DNA of 64,000 nt from Halomonas sp. 7T (GCF_025643255.1 NZ_CP087112.1:1178001-1242000); one strand, 5' to 3'. Counted from the stretch's first letter, positions 37,376 to 48,498 are shown. Notes: generated by a model not told the origin, from the letters alone. Numbers and translations: made by a program.

Positions 37376-38973
37376 GGCGGGGTATTGTGCGTAGAAATAG
37401 TCTCTTTGGCTAGCGGTGGTGCATAAAGTCGCACCTGATGTCGGCCCGCTTTTTTCGCCTCATAAAGGGCTTGGTCGGCGGTGCTCATTAATGCAGACGC
37501 AGTTAGGCCGTCATTCACATTCAGGGAGCTGATACCAATGCTAAAGGTAACGTGTGGGGAGACCGGTGAAAACGCATGGGGATAGTTAAGCGCATCAATG
37601 GCCATTGTAATGGTGTTGGCTAAACGGTGAGCTTCGCCGACAGGCATCTCTGCAAGAACAGAGAACTCTTCGCCGCCTGTGCGTGCAATCACAACGTCAT
37701 GACGTTCAGCTAACTCCTGAAGTTTTTTGCCGACCGTTGTCAGACAGTGGTCTCCCTTAGGGTGGCCATAATTGTCATTAAAGAGCTTGAAATGGTCAAT
37801 ATCGAGCATCATCACAGCGACCGACGTGTTATTGGCTATTGCTTGTTCTACGGCGCGCTGTAGCTCTTGATCAAAAAGACGGCGATTAGGCAAGCCGGTC
37901 AAGGTATCGTGCGTGGAAAGAACGCTCAGTTTTTCATTGAGCTGACGCTGGTGAGTAAACTGATGCTCAAACGTTCTAGCGAGAAGGCCAATCTCGTCAT
38001 TGCGTGAAGAAAGTTCATGTTGAAAAGCAGGTTGCGTGTCGAGCTGTTGAGTGAGTCGGGTGAGTTTGCGCAGCGGAGTTAAAATCATGTGTTGCAATAA
38101 TACTAGGACGGCCACAATCACCAGGAACATCATGACGCCAGTCCAGATCAGCACATAGCGTAATGAACGTAGGCCTGCTAAGTAGCGGTCGCGTTGAAGG
38201 CGGCTGCTGATAGCAATAGTAGCGCCAGGCTGGTAAGCAGCCAGATAACGCTCGGCAAGCACGGTGTTACCCATAATCGTCGAGGTGGTCCGAGATTCAG
38301 GCAGTGATGACACTGTGCGTACCGTCAACGATAGCGGCATACCGGTGAGTTCACTTAGCACGCTCAGCCAGTCACTGTTCATGGCGCGGACTTTAAATAG
38401 CCAGCCAGTGGGCGGACCGCTAGAGTCAGTGCGCAGAATTGGGCTGGACGCGACCATGGTCGGCGAGGGGTGGGTATAAAGTACATTGTGCTCTTTGTCG
38501 CTATCTTCTTGGATGAAGCGCTGCATTGAGACTACATAAGGCATCATCCAGCTGCACGCTTGGGTAGCCGTTTCACAGGTTTGATACTGCCCTGTAGTAG
38601 GGTTCAAGCCGCCAAGAAAGTGCACCTCACCATCGGCGTTAAAAAAAGCCATCAATTTATAGCGCATCTCTTCAAACATGCTCTGGCTAAAGTTCACCTC
38701 GGCGTAGCGCGGGTAGTTGCCTTGAACAAATTCGTAGGTGTCATCCCAAGTGGCCCAGTCGCGTGCCTGGGCAAGTAGCTGCTGCTTGTTGACGATAACA
38801 CTGCGTTCAAGCCGATCCATTTCATTAACAATTATCGACTGCTCTTCTCTATATAGAGCCGGGAAAAAAACAAGCTTGGTTAACAGGCCCAGTGTGATCA
38901 CTGCCAATAAAAACACGCCCGCAAGGGCAATCAAAAAGCGCAAGCGCAGCGAGGCGGTACAGTGATGAGCCAT
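37372..38973 (-). CDS. CHASE4-HAMP-GGDEF diguanylate cyclase
   Basis: This is a probable membrane diguanylate cyclase that makes c-di-GMP. The 533-residue protein has an N-terminal membrane helix (about 9-33), a periplasmic CHASE4-type sensor ([17 protein letters not shown]), a second helix (about 273-294), a HAMP stretch and a C-terminal GGDEF domain. The active-site loop is [10 protein letters not shown] and the nucleotide-binding motif [12 protein letters not shown], so catalysis is expected. The inhibitory I-site RxxD is not in register: R is at -9 from GGEEF, but Val is where Asp should be. Its stop overlaps the rsxA start by 4 bases. Confidence 0.9.
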   Translation of the reverse strand: MAHHCTASLRLRFLIALAGVFLLAVITLGLLTKLVFFPALYREEQSIIVNEMDRLERSVIVNKQQLLAQARDWATWDDTYEFVQGNYPRYAEVNFSQSMFEEMRYKLMAFFNADGEVHFLGGLNPTTGQYQTCETATQACSWMMPYVVSMQRFIQEDSDKEHNVLYTHPSPTMVASSPILRTDSSGPPTGWLFKVRAMNSDWLSVLSELTGMPLSLTVRTVSSLPESRTTSTIMGNTVLAERYLAAYQPGATIAISSRLQRDRYLAGLRSLRYVLIWTGVMMFLVIVAVLVLLQHMILTPLRKLTRLTQQLDTQPAFQHELSSRNDEIGLLARTFEHQFTHQRQLNEKLSVLSTHDTLTGLPNRRLFDQELQRAVEQAIANNTSVAVMMLDIDHFKLFNDNYGHPKGDHCLTTVGKKLQELAERHDVVIARTGGEEFSVLAEMPVGEAHRLANTITMAIDALNYPHAFSPVSPHVTFSIGISSLNVNDGLTASALMSTADQALYEAKKAGRHQVRLYAPPLAKETISTHNTPP

Positions 38974-39018
38974 AGAGCATCTCGGGTGAACGTCAGATTG
39001 GGCTATTATTTTTATTTT

Positions 39019-39057
39019 GGATAATAAAAGGGCAGAGGCGTAAAACCTCTGCCCTTT
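39019..39057 (-). terminator. Rho-independent terminator of metG
   Basis: On the minus strand, a 12-bp perfect stem (39046-39057 with 39027-39038) has a 7-base loop and is followed by a T-rich stretch. It lies just past the metG stop. Confidence 0.85.
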
Positions 39058-39075
39058 GCGGTTAACATAGTGAAG

Positions 39076-41112
39076 TTACGTGACGCGCTGACCTGGCTCT
39101 GCGCCGGAGTCGGGGGAGAGCAGGTAAATGCCCTCGCTATCAGCGGACGCCAGCACCATGCCTTCTGAAACGCCAAAACGCATTTTACGCGGCGCCAAGT
39201 TAGCCACCATCACCGTTAAGCGGCCCTCTAGCGCTTCTGGCGAGTAAGCTGATCGAATGCCTGAAAAAACGTTGCGGGTTTCGCCGCCCAAATCCAGGGT
39301 TAGCTGCAGAAGTTTATCAGCGCCTTCAACGTATTGTGCTTTTGCGATGCGCACAATGCGCAGGTCGACCTTGGCGAAGTCTTCAAAGCTGATTTCTGCG
39401 GCAACTGGGTCATCTGCCAAGGGGCCTTTAGGCGTGTTTTTCAGCTTTTGCTCTTCCACTAAATCTTCCTTGGAGGCTTCAATCATAGCGTCGATTTTTT
39501 CACGCTCAACCCGCGTCATGAGCGGTTTAAACTTATCGATAGGGTGATTAACCAGTACATCTCCGCGGCTTTCCCAGTCTAACGAGTCAAGCTTTAGAAA
39601 TTCCCTAGCGTGCTCGGCCATAACAGGAACCACGGGGGCAAGGTAGACCATTAATTGACGGAATAGGTTAATACCTACCGAACAAATCTCTAACACTTCG
39701 TTATCACGGCCATCCTGTTTAGCCAGCGCCCATGGCTCTTTTTCCGCAATATAGGTATTCGCTTCATCCGCCAGCTCCATGATTTTGCGCATGGCGCGGC
39801 TGAATTCACGTGTTTCAAAATCAGCGGCTATGTCATCCCCTGCGCTGATAAAACGCGCGACCATTTGGGGTTCAGCGCAATGCTCGGAGAGCGTGCCGTT
39901 GCCGAGCTTTTTGACGAAGCCCGCACAGCGGCTGGCGATGTTCACGACCTTGCCGACGAGGTCAGAATTCACCCGAGCAGAGAAGTCATCGAGATTGAGG
40001 TCCAGATCGTCCACTTTCGAGGTGAGCTTAGCGGCAAAATAGTAGCGCAAGTATTCCGGGTTAAGATGCTCGGCATAGGTAGCGGCCTTTATGAAAGTGC
40101 CGCGGGACTTGGACATCTTAGCGCCATCGACGGTTAAGAAGCCGTGGCAATTAACCGCTGTGGGGGTACGAAGGTCGGCGCCGTGGAGCATGGCAGGCCA
40201 AAACAGCGCATGGAAGTAAACAATATCTTTGCCGATAAAGTGGTAGATCTCGGCGTCTGAGTCCTTTTTCCAGAAGCTATCGAAATCAATACCGTCACGC
40301 TCGCATAGGTTTTTAAAGCTCGCCAAATAACCAATGGGAGCGTCTAGCCATACATAGAAGTACTTACCCGGCGCGTCGGGAATTTCAAAGCCAAAGTATG
40401 GTGCGTCACGGGAGATATCCCACTCGTTAAACCCGGACTCAAACCACTCCATTAGCTTGTTGCGAATTTGCGGCTGAACGTGACCGTTATTAATCCACTG
40501 TTGAAGAAACTCGGCAAAGTCAGGCAGCTTAAAGAAGTAGTGCGTAGAGCTGCGTACTTCGGGGGTTGCGCCTGAAATCGCTGAAACCGGATTGATCAAA
40601 TCTGCCGGCGTGTAGGTGGCGCCACACTTTTCGCAGTTATCACCATACTGGTCGTCGGCGCCGCATTTAGGGCAGGTGCCTTTAATAAAGCGGTCTGCCA
40701 GGAACAACCCTTTTTGTGGGTCAAACATCTGCTCGATATCGCGCGTGGCAATATGGCTTTTATCGCGCAAGCGTGTATAAATCAGCTCGCTGAAGTAGCG
40801 GTTTTCATCGGAATGGGTGGAGTGATAGTTATCAAACCCAACCCCAAAACGTGCAAAGTCTTCCTGGTGGTCTTGTGAGACCCGCGCGATTAACGCTTCT
40901 GGCGTAATGCCTTCCTGCTCAGCGCGCAGCATAATGGCCGTGCCATGGGCATCGTCGGCGCAAACGTAGTAGCACTGCTGACCACGACTTTTTTGAAAAC
41001 GTACCCAAATATCCGTTTGAATGTACTCAAGTAAGTGACCGAGGTGAATCGCTCCGTTAGCGTAAGGGAGCGCGCTGGTCACCAGAATGTTGCGCGGGGC
41101 AGTGTTAGACAT
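39076..41112 (-). CDS. metG: Methionyl-tRNA synthetase (MetG)
   Basis: MetG charges initiator and elongator tRNA-Met. The 678-residue protein is the long form with a C-terminal dimerisation domain. It has the class I HIGH motif as HLGH ([16 protein letters not shown]), KMSKS in [11 protein letters not shown], and a zinc knuckle with two CxxC pairs ([18 protein letters not shown]). The C-terminal EMAP/Tyr-RS-like tRNA-binding domain begins near [14 protein letters not shown]. Three hairpins lie in its upstream region, noted separately. A metG-rsx order is common in related bacteria. Confidence 0.97.
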   Translation of the reverse strand: MSNTAPRNILVTSALPYANGAIHLGHLLEYIQTDIWVRFQKSRGQQCYYVCADDAHGTAIMLRAEQEGITPEALIARVSQDHQEDFARFGVGFDNYHSTHSDENRYFSELIYTRLRDKSHIATRDIEQMFDPQKGLFLADRFIKGTCPKCGADDQYGDNCEKCGATYTPADLINPVSAISGATPEVRSSTHYFFKLPDFAEFLQQWINNGHVQPQIRNKLMEWFESGFNEWDISRDAPYFGFEIPDAPGKYFYVWLDAPIGYLASFKNLCERDGIDFDSFWKKDSDAEIYHFIGKDIVYFHALFWPAMLHGADLRTPTAVNCHGFLTVDGAKMSKSRGTFIKAATYAEHLNPEYLRYYFAAKLTSKVDDLDLNLDDFSARVNSDLVGKVVNIASRCAGFVKKLGNGTLSEHCAEPQMVARFISAGDDIAADFETREFSRAMRKIMELADEANTYIAEKEPWALAKQDGRDNEVLEICSVGINLFRQLMVYLAPVVPVMAEHAREFLKLDSLDWESRGDVLVNHPIDKFKPLMTRVEREKIDAMIEASKEDLVEEQKLKNTPKGPLADDPVAAEISFEDFAKVDLRIVRIAKAQYVEGADKLLQLTLDLGGETRNVFSGIRSAYSPEALEGRLTVMVANLAPRKMRFGVSEGMVLASADSEGIYLLSPDSGAEPGQRVT

Positions 41113-41151
41113 GGTGAAGGATACTTCCGGTTAGGCCATAACAAATAAAGA

Positions 41152-41275
41152 CGGCGAAGGGTAAGTACGCTTCGCCGGTAACGTAAGGAACCTCGGATTA
41201 ACTATTGCATTCGTAACGTTAATCAGAGGCTCCGTGAACTCGCACAATAAAGCGGTAAATGGACAACGCTTTATT
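41152..41275. repeat. Three consecutive inverted repeats upstream of metG
   Basis: Stem A pairs 41152-41159 with 41170-41177 (8 bp). Stem B pairs 41191-41202 with 41218-41229 (12 bp, one G-A mismatch). Stem C pairs 41246-41254 with 41267-41275 (9 bp). All lie between the small gene's stop and the metG start. Stem C could terminate the upstream small gene; A and B could form a metG leader. Role unknown. Confidence 0.5.
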
Positions 41276-41316
41276 GCCACACGCTGCCGTTTTGATGCTG
41301 GCAACGTTGTTTAACA

Positions 41317-41598
41317 CTAGTAGAGCGCTTGCTCTTCTTGTACCACTTCGCGTAGGACGTTTAAAAATAGCTTGTCAGCGTCCGAGTGCTCAGCTGGGTC
41401 TTCAGGGATATGCACGCTGGTGGTATCTGATATTTCGTTGGCAATGCGAGCCATCGCCGACGCGCTATTGCCCTCAGAAAGATGCTGACGAGCAATGGCA
41501 AGCGACTGCTCAAGAATTTTTGGATCTTGCAGCAATTTACGGATAAAGCCATGAAGCTCATTGATGATACGCGTTTTTTGAATTTCTGATGCGGACAT
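41317..41598 (-). CDS. Small soluble protein of unknown function
   Basis: This 93-residue protein has no recognised motif. It is predicted to be mostly helical, with an N-terminal basic part (SEIQKTRIINELHGFIRKLL) and an acidic C-terminus (LREVVQEEQALY). The start at 41598 follows AAGGAG; the longer in-frame version from 41634 is unlikely. It lies about 200 bases upstream of metG on the same strand, separated by three hairpins. Confidence 0.6.
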   Translation of the reverse strand: MSASEIQKTRIINELHGFIRKLLQDPKILEQSLAIARQHLSEGNSASAMARIANEISDTTSVHIPEDPAEHSDADKLFLNVLREVVQEEQALY

Positions 41599-41724
41599 TA
41601 GGGCTCTCCTTAAAGCCGCGCTTGGCGGCACCAAGCGGAATAATTATTGCTTTGACCATAGCACTTTTTCAACGACCAAGCATGCCTTGCTCGGCCGTAT
41701 ACGGTGGATATATTGAACAGTAAT

Positions 41725-42906
41725 TTACAGGGTTAGGCGCCCTGCTTTGTGTTTGACGGGGTTCGCGTACTGTTCAAGCCAGTAGGGGCGCAGGGCTTCG
41801 GGTACACTGGCTAAGCGGGCTTTGAACCGCTCTCTGTCCTGTCGGGTAATTGTCTTGCGGGCCACCAGCTCTGGCGCGTCACCCAGGGCTTCCAACGCAA
41901 GATAATGGCTTGGAAATAAGCGATAGCCGCCAATAACTTGCCGATCAATTTCTGCTGCTACTTCGCCGGGCGTGGCCACATCGGCACTGACTGGGGTGCC
42001 GAACTTAAGCTGTACGCGCCCCTTGGAGCCTGTAATGCCCGCCACGATCGAGCGAATATCTTCAAATTCGCTCTTAGCGTAACTGCCTTGAGTGGCCACA
42101 TCGTGAAGCTCTTGGGCTTTTTGCAGGTCGCAGGGGTCGTACTCGTAGCTAATGGAAACCGGTACTAGCTTCAATTCGGCAATGGCGTCGCCAAACTCCA
42201 TATCACGCTCTGCATTGCGCCTGGCCATTATGAGCATTTTGATAATCGCGGGGTCGGTATGATCAATACCGTTTTTGGCACGCCCTTCACGTTGGGCCAT
42301 CCAGATAGAGTGCTGGTCGACGGTAATAGAGTGACGTATATAAGCGGAAAGCTGTTGATAGGCCGCTAGCATAGCGCGCTTACCCCGGGCGCTGCGCGGC
42401 ACAATAAAGCTCTTATTGAGGCGCATAAGATCGGTAACGTATGGCTTTTTCAGCAAATTGTCACCAATCGCGATACGCACGGTATCGCGATTGGCCTGGT
42501 AGAGCGCGTAATTAACAAACGCTGGATCCAACGAAATATCACGATGGTTCCCGATAAATAAATAGGCGCTGTGATTGTCGAGTTTATCAAGCCCGGCCAC
42601 GTCGAATTCATCCGTGGTCGTGCGAATCATACGCTCCATATAATGGGCAATACGCATTTGAAAATCACGTACGGTGGTGACACCTTTTACCTCTCGGCGC
42701 ACGGCGTAGCTTGCCAAGCTGCGCGCTAGAGGAGGCGCCCATTTGGCTAAGCGCGGTAGACGAAACTGCGTCAGCGCATCCAGGAGTTCGCTGTCATGGG
42801 TAAGGCGCGCAAGAACGTCTTTGACCTCATGATCCATGTAGGGACGAATATCGGCCCAAGGGTCATTGGCGGGGTCAGCATTGGGTGCGTTGTTGTGTTG
42901 AGTCAT
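41725..42906 (-). CDS. Glycerolipid acyltransferase-like protein (PlsC/PlsB superfamily)
   Basis: This 393-residue protein resembles the soluble 1-acyl-sn-glycerol-3-phosphate acyltransferase-like family. The acceptor-site motif reads FIGNHRDISLDPAF; the spacing from His to the second Asp is five residues, not the canonical HX4D. PRSARGKRAM is a likely phosphate-binding segment. No strong membrane helix is visible, fitting a peripheral enzyme. The ribosome binding site is weak. It is downstream of rdgC on the same strand, with a 67-base gap. The substrate is unproven. Confidence 0.75.
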   Translation of the reverse strand: MTQHNNAPNADPANDPWADIRPYMDHEVKDVLARLTHDSELLDALTQFRLPRLAKWAPPLARSLASYAVRREVKGVTTVRDFQMRIAHYMERMIRTTTDEFDVAGLDKLDNHSAYLFIGNHRDISLDPAFVNYALYQANRDTVRIAIGDNLLKKPYVTDLMRLNKSFIVPRSARGKRAMLAAYQQLSAYIRHSITVDQHSIWMAQREGRAKNGIDHTDPAIIKMLIMARRNAERDMEFGDAIAELKLVPVSISYEYDPCDLQKAQELHDVATQGSYAKSEFEDIRSIVAGITGSKGRVQLKFGTPVSADVATPGEVAAEIDRQVIGGYRLFPSHYLALEALGDAPELVARKTITRQDRERFKARLASVPEALRPYWLEQYANPVKHKAGRLTL

Positions 42907-42973
42907 GCGATCCGTTGGGTGTTAAGCAAAAGTAAGTCAAGATTCAGTATTCAGTGCTAGCCAAAAGTAGCCA

Positions 42974-43912
42974 TTAGGCTTCTTGATGCGCGGCAGGTTC
43001 CCGCTGTGTTTCACCGCCAAGCCACTCTAACAAGCGGATGACATCGTCGGAGAGTGCCTGTGCCATCAAAATAAAATCGGTTTCCAGCCTTGCCAAGGCG
43101 TCGTCACCATCATCAGCGTGGTCTGCCTCTTCAATCAGTGCGTCGCCAAAACGCAGCGATTTCAGCGCTAAATCATCGTGGAGCACAAAGCTTAAGCGGC
43201 CTTCCAGGCTGATGGCGAGTTTGCTGGCTTGGCGGCCACTTTCAAGTAATTGCTGTATTTCATCACTATCTAAATCGACTTGGCGCGCCCGTAAAACGCC
43301 GTCGTCGCCTTTGGCTTTTAGCTCCACCTGATCGCCCAGTTGCAGGTCGGAAGGGCGGCTGGCAGGGTCACCAAGCCATGTGGTCATGGCGCGAATAGGC
43401 AGCGTTTGGGATGAGATTGGCGTGGCTTTTAAGCTGCCAAGGGTTTCACGCAGCAGGTCCAGAATATCTTCGGCACGAGTGCGTGAGCTAGCATTAATGC
43501 CAATCAAGTGGCGGCGTGTATCCCACCATAGGTCAATTTTTTGGCTACGCACAAACGCACGGGGCAACAGCTCCTCCGTAACCTGCTCTTTTAAAGCGGT
43601 TCTTTCTTTGCGGGTAACTTTGCGGCCTTCGCTGGCTTCAATATCCGCGACTTTCTCGTCGACCTCTTCCTTCACGACGGAGGCGGGTAGCAGGCGCTCC
43701 TGGCGCAACGCTGAAATCAGCCGATGCCCTTGGATTTCGTGCAGCAATTGCCCTGCGCCTAGGCGGCCTGCGGGGGCTGTCCAGCCAAGCCGGCGTGCAT
43801 CGGCATTACCCAGAGGCTTGGCTGCATGGGTATCAAGTGCGCTTTCTAACGCTGAACTGTCTAGTTCAGGGGCGCCATGCAGGCGATATAAATGCAGGTG
43901 CTTAAACCACAT
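42974..43912 (-). CDS. rdgC: Recombination-associated protein RdgC
   Basis: RdgC forms a ring around duplex DNA and restrains RecA-dependent recombination. The 312-residue protein begins MWFKHLHLYRLHG and has the conserved GWTAPAGRLG-type segment, LLPASVVKEEVDEKV and KIDLWWDTRRHLIGINASS. The start at 43912 gives the family N-terminus; the in-frame start at 43942 adds ten unlike residues. Confidence 0.93.
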   Translation of the reverse strand: MWFKHLHLYRLHGAPELDSSALESALDTHAAKPLGNADARRLGWTAPAGRLGAGQLLHEIQGHRLISALRQERLLPASVVKEEVDEKVADIEASEGRKVTRKERTALKEQVTEELLPRAFVRSQKIDLWWDTRRHLIGINASSRTRAEDILDLLRETLGSLKATPISSQTLPIRAMTTWLGDPASRPSDLQLGDQVELKAKGDDGVLRARQVDLDSDEIQQLLESGRQASKLAISLEGRLSFVLHDDLALKSLRFGDALIEEADHADDGDDALARLETDFILMAQALSDDVIRLLEWLGGETQREPAAHQEA

Positions 43913-44103
43913 GTCACCAATCCTATTTAAAAGGTGGCACATTATGTCGAAAGCAGACCTTTCCTGCTAGCACCCCGGGGAATGTCGTACTGTTGCGTAC
44001 GTTTTAAACTTGTGTTTGATTGGGGGCTGTTTTACCAACTCGCTCAACCACACACAGTTATTGAAGAGCAGTTATTAAAAACAGTGATTGAAAAGGAGGC
44101 ACG

Positions 44104-44538
44104 ATGTCTGGGGCAATTACACACGTAGGTATGCGGGTTCGCGGCTATCACCTGGATGGCTATGGCCACGTGAATAATGCGCGATATCTTGAATTTATGG
44201 AGGAGGGTCGTTGGGCTTTTTTCGATGAACATCCGAGCTTGATTAAGCAACTGCATCAGGCGGGCTATGCGTTTGTAGTGGTTAATTTGAATATTGACTA
44301 TCGCGCAGCGGCGGTACAAAACGATGATCTTCGTGTATTGACGGGGATTGTTGAGGTAGGCGAGCGCAGCGCGCTTTGTCATCACCGCATTCTGCGCAAA
44401 GATGACACTTTAGTCGCTCAGGCCGACCTTACGTTTGTGCTATTGGATATGAAAGCCAACAAGGCGGCGGCGATCGACGGTGATGTGCGTGACGTACTTA
44501 AGGGGCTTGTTGTCACAAAAGAAGCATTTACCGCGTAA
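44104..44538 (+). CDS. Acyl-CoA thioesterase (4HBT/hotdog family)
   Basis: This 144-residue hotdog-fold thioesterase has the active-site pattern GYHLDGYGHVNNARYLEFMEE, with the catalytic Asp in LDGYGHVNN, as in 4-hydroxybenzoyl-CoA thioesterase-like and YbgC-like enzymes. It probably hydrolyses acyl-CoA; the physiological substrate is unknown. AAAAGGAGG stands before the ATG at ideal spacing. It lies about 170 bases upstream of gyrA. Confidence 0.88.
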   Translation: MSGAITHVGMRVRGYHLDGYGHVNNARYLEFMEEGRWAFFDEHPSLIKQLHQAGYAFVVVNLNIDYRAAAVQNDDLRVLTGIVEVGERSALCHHRILRKDDTLVAQADLTFVLLDMKANKAAAIDGDVRDVLKGLVVTKEAFTA

Positions 44539-44613
44539 TAAGCGAAGGCGACCCCCTGACTGCCCTTGGTGCTTATGCAGTGGTATGATGGCAGAGTATC
44601 TGCGCGCCGTCCT

Positions 44614-44638
44614 ATTGTACTGTTTTCGTTTGTACAAT
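44614..44638. promoter_or_regulatory. Inverted repeat upstream of gyrA
   Basis: ATTGTAC (44614-44620) and GTACAAT (44632-44638) form a 7-bp perfect inverted repeat with an 11-base spacer, 68 bases before the gyrA ATG. It could be an operator or lie within the promoter region of supercoiling-regulated gyrA; the evidence is positional only. Confidence 0.35.
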
Positions 44639-44705
44639 TGGGGGCGGCATTTTTAAGCGCTTTCAACTCTCGCAGTGCCAATGCAGTGCAAAGGATCTGA
44701 CTTTC

Positions 44706-47411
44706 ATGGGTGACATCGCCAGAGAAATCTTGCCCGTCAATATTGAAGACGAGCTCAAGCAGTCGTACCTCGACTATGCGATGAGTGTCATTATCGGTCG
44801 CGCGCTTCCCGACGTGCGCGATGGCCTCAAGCCTGTTCACCGGCGTGTGCTGTTTGCCATGCATGAACTGGGTAATGACTGGAATAAACCGTACAAGAAA
44901 TCGGCGCGTGTTGTCGGCGATGTCATCGGTAAATACCACCCGCACGGTGACAGTGCGGTATATGACACCATCGTACGTATGGCCCAGCACTTCTCCATGC
45001 GTCACGTACTGGTCGATGGCCAAGGTAACTTTGGTTCTATCGACGGTGACAGTGCCGCCGCTATGCGTTACACCGAGGTGCGCATGGCGCGCCTCGCTCA
45101 CGAGCTTTTGGCCGATCTTGAAAAAGATACGGTTGACTGGGTTGATAACTACGACGGCACTGAACGCATTCCTGAGGTCATGCCGACGAAAGTCCCCAAT
45201 TTGCTAATTAACGGCTCGTCGGGCATTGCGGTGGGTATGGCCACCAATATTCCGCCGCATAATATGCGGGAGGTCATTGATGGCTGTTTGGCATTAATCG
45301 ATGACTATACGCTCACCGTTGATGACCTGATGCAGTACATCCCCGGCCCGGATTTTCCCACCGGTGGCATTATTAATGGCCGTGCTGGCATTTTAGATGC
45401 TTACCGCACGGGGCGTGGGCGCATTTACGTGCGTGCCTGCCACACCATTGAGCATCACGATAAGAGTGGTCGTGATCACATCATTATCTCTGAGCTGCCC
45501 TATCAGGTGAATAAAGCGCGGCTGATTGAGAAAATCGCTGAGCTGGTGAAAGAGAAAAAGATTGAAGGCATCGCCGAGCTGCGTGACGAGTCCGATAAAG
45601 ACGGCTTGCGCGTGGTGATTGAAGTAAAACGCGGCGAGTCTGGCGACGTTGTGGTGAATAACCTGTTTGCCCAAACACAGCTGCAAAACGTGTTTGGTAT
45701 TAATATGGTGGCGCTTGAAAATGGCCAGCCACGTACGCTCAATCTTAAAGAGATGCTCGAAGCGTTTATTCGCCATCGCCGTGAAGTGGTTACTCGCCGC
45801 ACGCTGTATGAGCTGAAGAAAGCCCGTGAGCGTGGTCATTTGTTGGAAGGTTTGGCTGTCGCCATTTCTAACATCGACGAAGTCATCGAGCTGATTAAGG
45901 CATCGCCCAACGCCGCCGAAGCGCGCGAAAAGCTGCTCGCTAAAATCTGGCAGCCGGGCCAGGTGACCGCCATGCTGGAGCGCGCTGGCGCTACCTCTTG
46001 CAAGCCGGAAGACCTTGATGAAGGGTTTGGTCTTAACCCCTCGGCAACCGAGTACCGCCTGTCGCCTGCCCAGGCTCAGGCCATCCTTGAGCTTCGCTTA
46101 CATCGCTTAACCGGCCTTGAAACAGAGAAGCTGCTCAGCGAATACCTGACGATTCTTGAAAAAATTGCTGAGTTCACGGCAATTTTGGCGTCACCTGATC
46201 GGCTAATGGAAGTAATCCGTGAAGAGCTGCACGCCGTGCGTGACCAGTTTGGTGATGACCGCCGCACGGAAATTCAGGCCAGCCATTTAGATCTTTCTAT
46301 CGAAGACCTGATCGCCGAAGAAGACATGGTGGTGACCGTCTCTCGCTCGGGCTACGCCAAGACTCAGCCGTTGTCAGACTATCAAGCGCAGCGCCGGGGT
46401 GGTCGCGGTAAGTCAGCCACTTCCATGAAAGATGAAGATGTCATTGAGCATCTGCTGGTGGCGTCTACTCATGACACCGTGTTGCTATTCTCAAACCGTG
46501 GCAAAGTGTACTGGCTAAAAGTGTACGAAATGCCTAATGCTAGCCGTGGCTCGCGAGGCAAACCACTGGTCAACATGCTGCCGCTGGAAGAGGGTGAGGC
46601 GGTTAACGCGATTCTGCCGGTGCGCGATTACGACCCCGAGCACTACATTTTCTTTGCCACGGCCAATGGCACCGTTAAACGTACCAGTCTTGAGCAATTC
46701 TCTCGTCCGCGTAGCGTCGGCTTAATCGCCATTGATCTTGAAGAGAGCGACCGCTTGGTCGGTGCTGCCATTACTTCTGGCAGTGATCACGCCATGCTGC
46801 TCTCCTCGAACGGAAAAGCCATTCGCTTTGAAGAGGGTAATGTGCGCGCCATGGGCCGCACGGCACGGGGTGTCCGTGGTATGCGTTTGGCGAAGGGTGC
46901 GGAAGTCATCAGTCTGATTATTCCAAAGAGCCAGCAGATTGACGCCGAGGCAGATGTAGAGGCCGACGTGGAGTTGCAAGCAGCGTCGCAAGAGCTGGTT
47001 CAGTCGGAAGGCCAGATCTACATTATGACCGCCAGTGAGAACGGCTACGGAAAGCGTACACGCCTTGAAGAGTTCCCGCTGCGTGGCCGTGGGGGGCAGG
47101 GCGTTATCGCTATGCAAACCAGCGAGCGTAATGGTTCGCTAGTGGCGGCGATGCAAGTGTATGACAGCGATGAAATGATGCTGATTACCGACCGTGGCAC
47201 CCTGGTGCGTACCCGCGTCGATGAAGTCTCCACTACCTCGCGCAATACCCAGGGCGTGATGCTGATTCGTTTAGGTAAAGAAGAAAAACTGGTGAAAACT
47301 GTCCGTGTTGATGAGCCAGCGGAAAGCGACTTTGAGGCGCTTGAAGAGGGTGAGTCAAACATAGTTGAAGGTGGCGCACAGGAACCGGGAACCGATGACA
47401 CGTCATTATAA
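44706..47411 (+). CDS. gyrA: DNA gyrase subunit A (GyrA)
   Basis: GyrA is the breakage-reunion subunit that, with GyrB, introduces negative supercoils. The 901-residue protein has the active-site region YTEVRMARL with the catalytic Tyr, and the quinolone-determining stretch [19 protein letters not shown], with Ser and Asp at the wild-type sensitive positions. The GyrA-box for DNA wrapping is QRRGGRGKS. The acidic C-terminal tail is normal. It overlaps serC by 17 bases. A gyrase-inhibitor gene, yacG, lies 10 kb further on. Confidence 0.98.
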   Translation: MGDIAREILPVNIEDELKQSYLDYAMSVIIGRALPDVRDGLKPVHRRVLFAMHELGNDWNKPYKKSARVVGDVIGKYHPHGDSAVYDTIVRMAQHFSMRHVLVDGQGNFGSIDGDSAAAMRYTEVRMARLAHELLADLEKDTVDWVDNYDGTERIPEVMPTKVPNLLINGSSGIAVGMATNIPPHNMREVIDGCLALIDDYTLTVDDLMQYIPGPDFPTGGIINGRAGILDAYRTGRGRIYVRACHTIEHHDKSGRDHIIISELPYQVNKARLIEKIAELVKEKKIEGIAELRDESDKDGLRVVIEVKRGESGDVVVNNLFAQTQLQNVFGINMVALENGQPRTLNLKEMLEAFIRHRREVVTRRTLYELKKARERGHLLEGLAVAISNIDEVIELIKASPNAAEAREKLLAKIWQPGQVTAMLERAGATSCKPEDLDEGFGLNPSATEYRLSPAQAQAILELRLHRLTGLETEKLLSEYLTILEKIAEFTAILASPDRLMEVIREELHAVRDQFGDDRRTEIQASHLDLSIEDLIAEEDMVVTVSRSGYAKTQPLSDYQAQRRGGRGKSATSMKDEDVIEHLLVASTHDTVLLFSNRGKVYWLKVYEMPNASRGSRGKPLVNMLPLEEGEAVNAILPVRDYDPEHYIFFATANGTVKRTSLEQFSRPRSVGLIAIDLEESDRLVGAAITSGSDHAMLLSSNGKAIRFEEGNVRAMGRTARGVRGMRLAKGAEVISLIIPKSQQIDAEADVEADVELQAASQELVQSEGQIYIMTASENGYGKRTRLEEFPLRGRGGQGVIAMQTSERNGSLVAAMQVYDSDEMMLITDRGTLVRTRVDEVSTTSRNTQGVMLIRLGKEEKLVKTVRVDEPAESDFEALEEGESNIVEGGAQEPGTDDTSL

Positions 47412-48498
47412 TTTTTGTGCAGGGCCTGCGGCCCTGCCTGCTGCCGTACTTGAGCGCGCGCGTAGCGAACTGCTGGATTATCAAGGGCGTGGCCTGTCGG
47501 TAATGGAAATGAGTCATCGTAGCGATGAGTTCGTTGCTATTGCTGAGCGCGCAGAAACTGATCTGCGAACGCTGCTGAATATTCCTAGTAACTACAAAGT
47601 ACTGTTTCTGCAAGGCGGAGCTAGTATGCAGTTCGCTATGCTGCCTATGAACCTATTAGGTGGAGGCGGTAGCGCCAATTTTATCCAAACGGGTATTTGG
47701 GGTAAGAAAGCATTAAGCGAAGCCAAGCATTTAGGTTACCGCTGCCATTTAGCGGCCAGCAGTGAAGCGAGTGGCAACACGGCAGTACCTGCACTGGATG
47801 CGTTGGCAATAAGCAACGATGCCGCCTATCTGCACTACACCTCTAACGAAACCATTGGTGGGTTAAAGTTTGACTATACGCCGGTTGTAAAACGTGACGA
47901 TGGTTCTGATGTTCCGCTTGTCTGTGATATGTCGTCCAATATTCTTTCTGGCCCGATTAACGTCTCTGATTTCGGCGTTATTTATGCGGGCGCCCAAAAG
48001 AATATAGGCCCTGCGGGGTTAACGCTGGTGATCGTGCGTGATGACTTGCTTGGCAAGACCGTGCCTGGTGCGCCTTCGTTATTTGATTATCAGCTGCTGG
48101 CGGAGGCGGGCTCGATGGTCAATACGCCGCCAACCTATGCGTGGTATTTGGCAGGTCTAGTTTTCCAATGGCTTCAAAATGATATGGGTGGCCTCAGTGC
48201 CATGGACGCCCTCAATCAGCGTAAAGCCGATAAGCTTTATGCCGCGATTGATGCTAGCGCTTTTTACAGCAACCCCATCGCTCGTGCTAATCGCTCGCGC
48301 ATGAACGTACCGTTTGTATTAGCAGATGCCGCGTTAGATAACGTGTTTTTACAAGAAGCGGATGAAGCGGGGCTGCTGAATCTGAAGGGGCACCGTAGCG
48401 TAGGGGGTATGCGTGCCAGTTTGTATAACGCGGTGCCTGAAGAGGCTGTGGATGCGTTAATCGCCTTTATGGCGGACTTTGAACAACGAAGGGGCTAA
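47395..48498 (+). CDS. serC: Phosphoserine aminotransferase (SerC)
   Basis: SerC transaminates 3-phosphohydroxypyruvate in serine synthesis and also serves pyridoxal phosphate synthesis. The 367-residue protein starts [15 protein letters not shown]. It has the PLP Lys in [14 protein letters not shown] and [18 protein letters not shown]. The ATG at 47395 lies inside the end of gyrA, so the two are translationally linked; the earlier in-frame start at 47365 is unlikely. It is followed by pheA after 5 bases. Confidence 0.96.
   Translation: MTRHYNFCAGPAALPAAVLERARSELLDYQGRGLSVMEMSHRSDEFVAIAERAETDLRTLLNIPSNYKVLFLQGGASMQFAMLPMNLLGGGGSANFIQTGIWGKKALSEAKHLGYRCHLAASSEASGNTAVPALDALAISNDAAYLHYTSNETIGGLKFDYTPVVKRDDGSDVPLVCDMSSNILSGPINVSDFGVIYAGAQKNIGPAGLTLVIVRDDLLGKTVPGAPSLFDYQLLAEAGSMVNTPPTYAWYLAGLVFQWLQNDMGGLSAMDALNQRKADKLYAAIDASAFYSNPIARANRSRMNVPFVLADAALDNVFLQEADEAGLLNLKGHRSVGGMRASLYNAVPEEAVDALIAFMADFEQRRG

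Noticed and set aside
43380..43970. Plus-strand ORF of 196 residues within rdgC
   Set aside because: It is antisense to a conserved gene and has no domain motif.
44418..45101. Minus-strand ORF of 227 residues across the gyrA 5' end
   Set aside because: It overlaps gyrA, its promoter region and the thioesterase end; no ribosome binding site or motif supports it.
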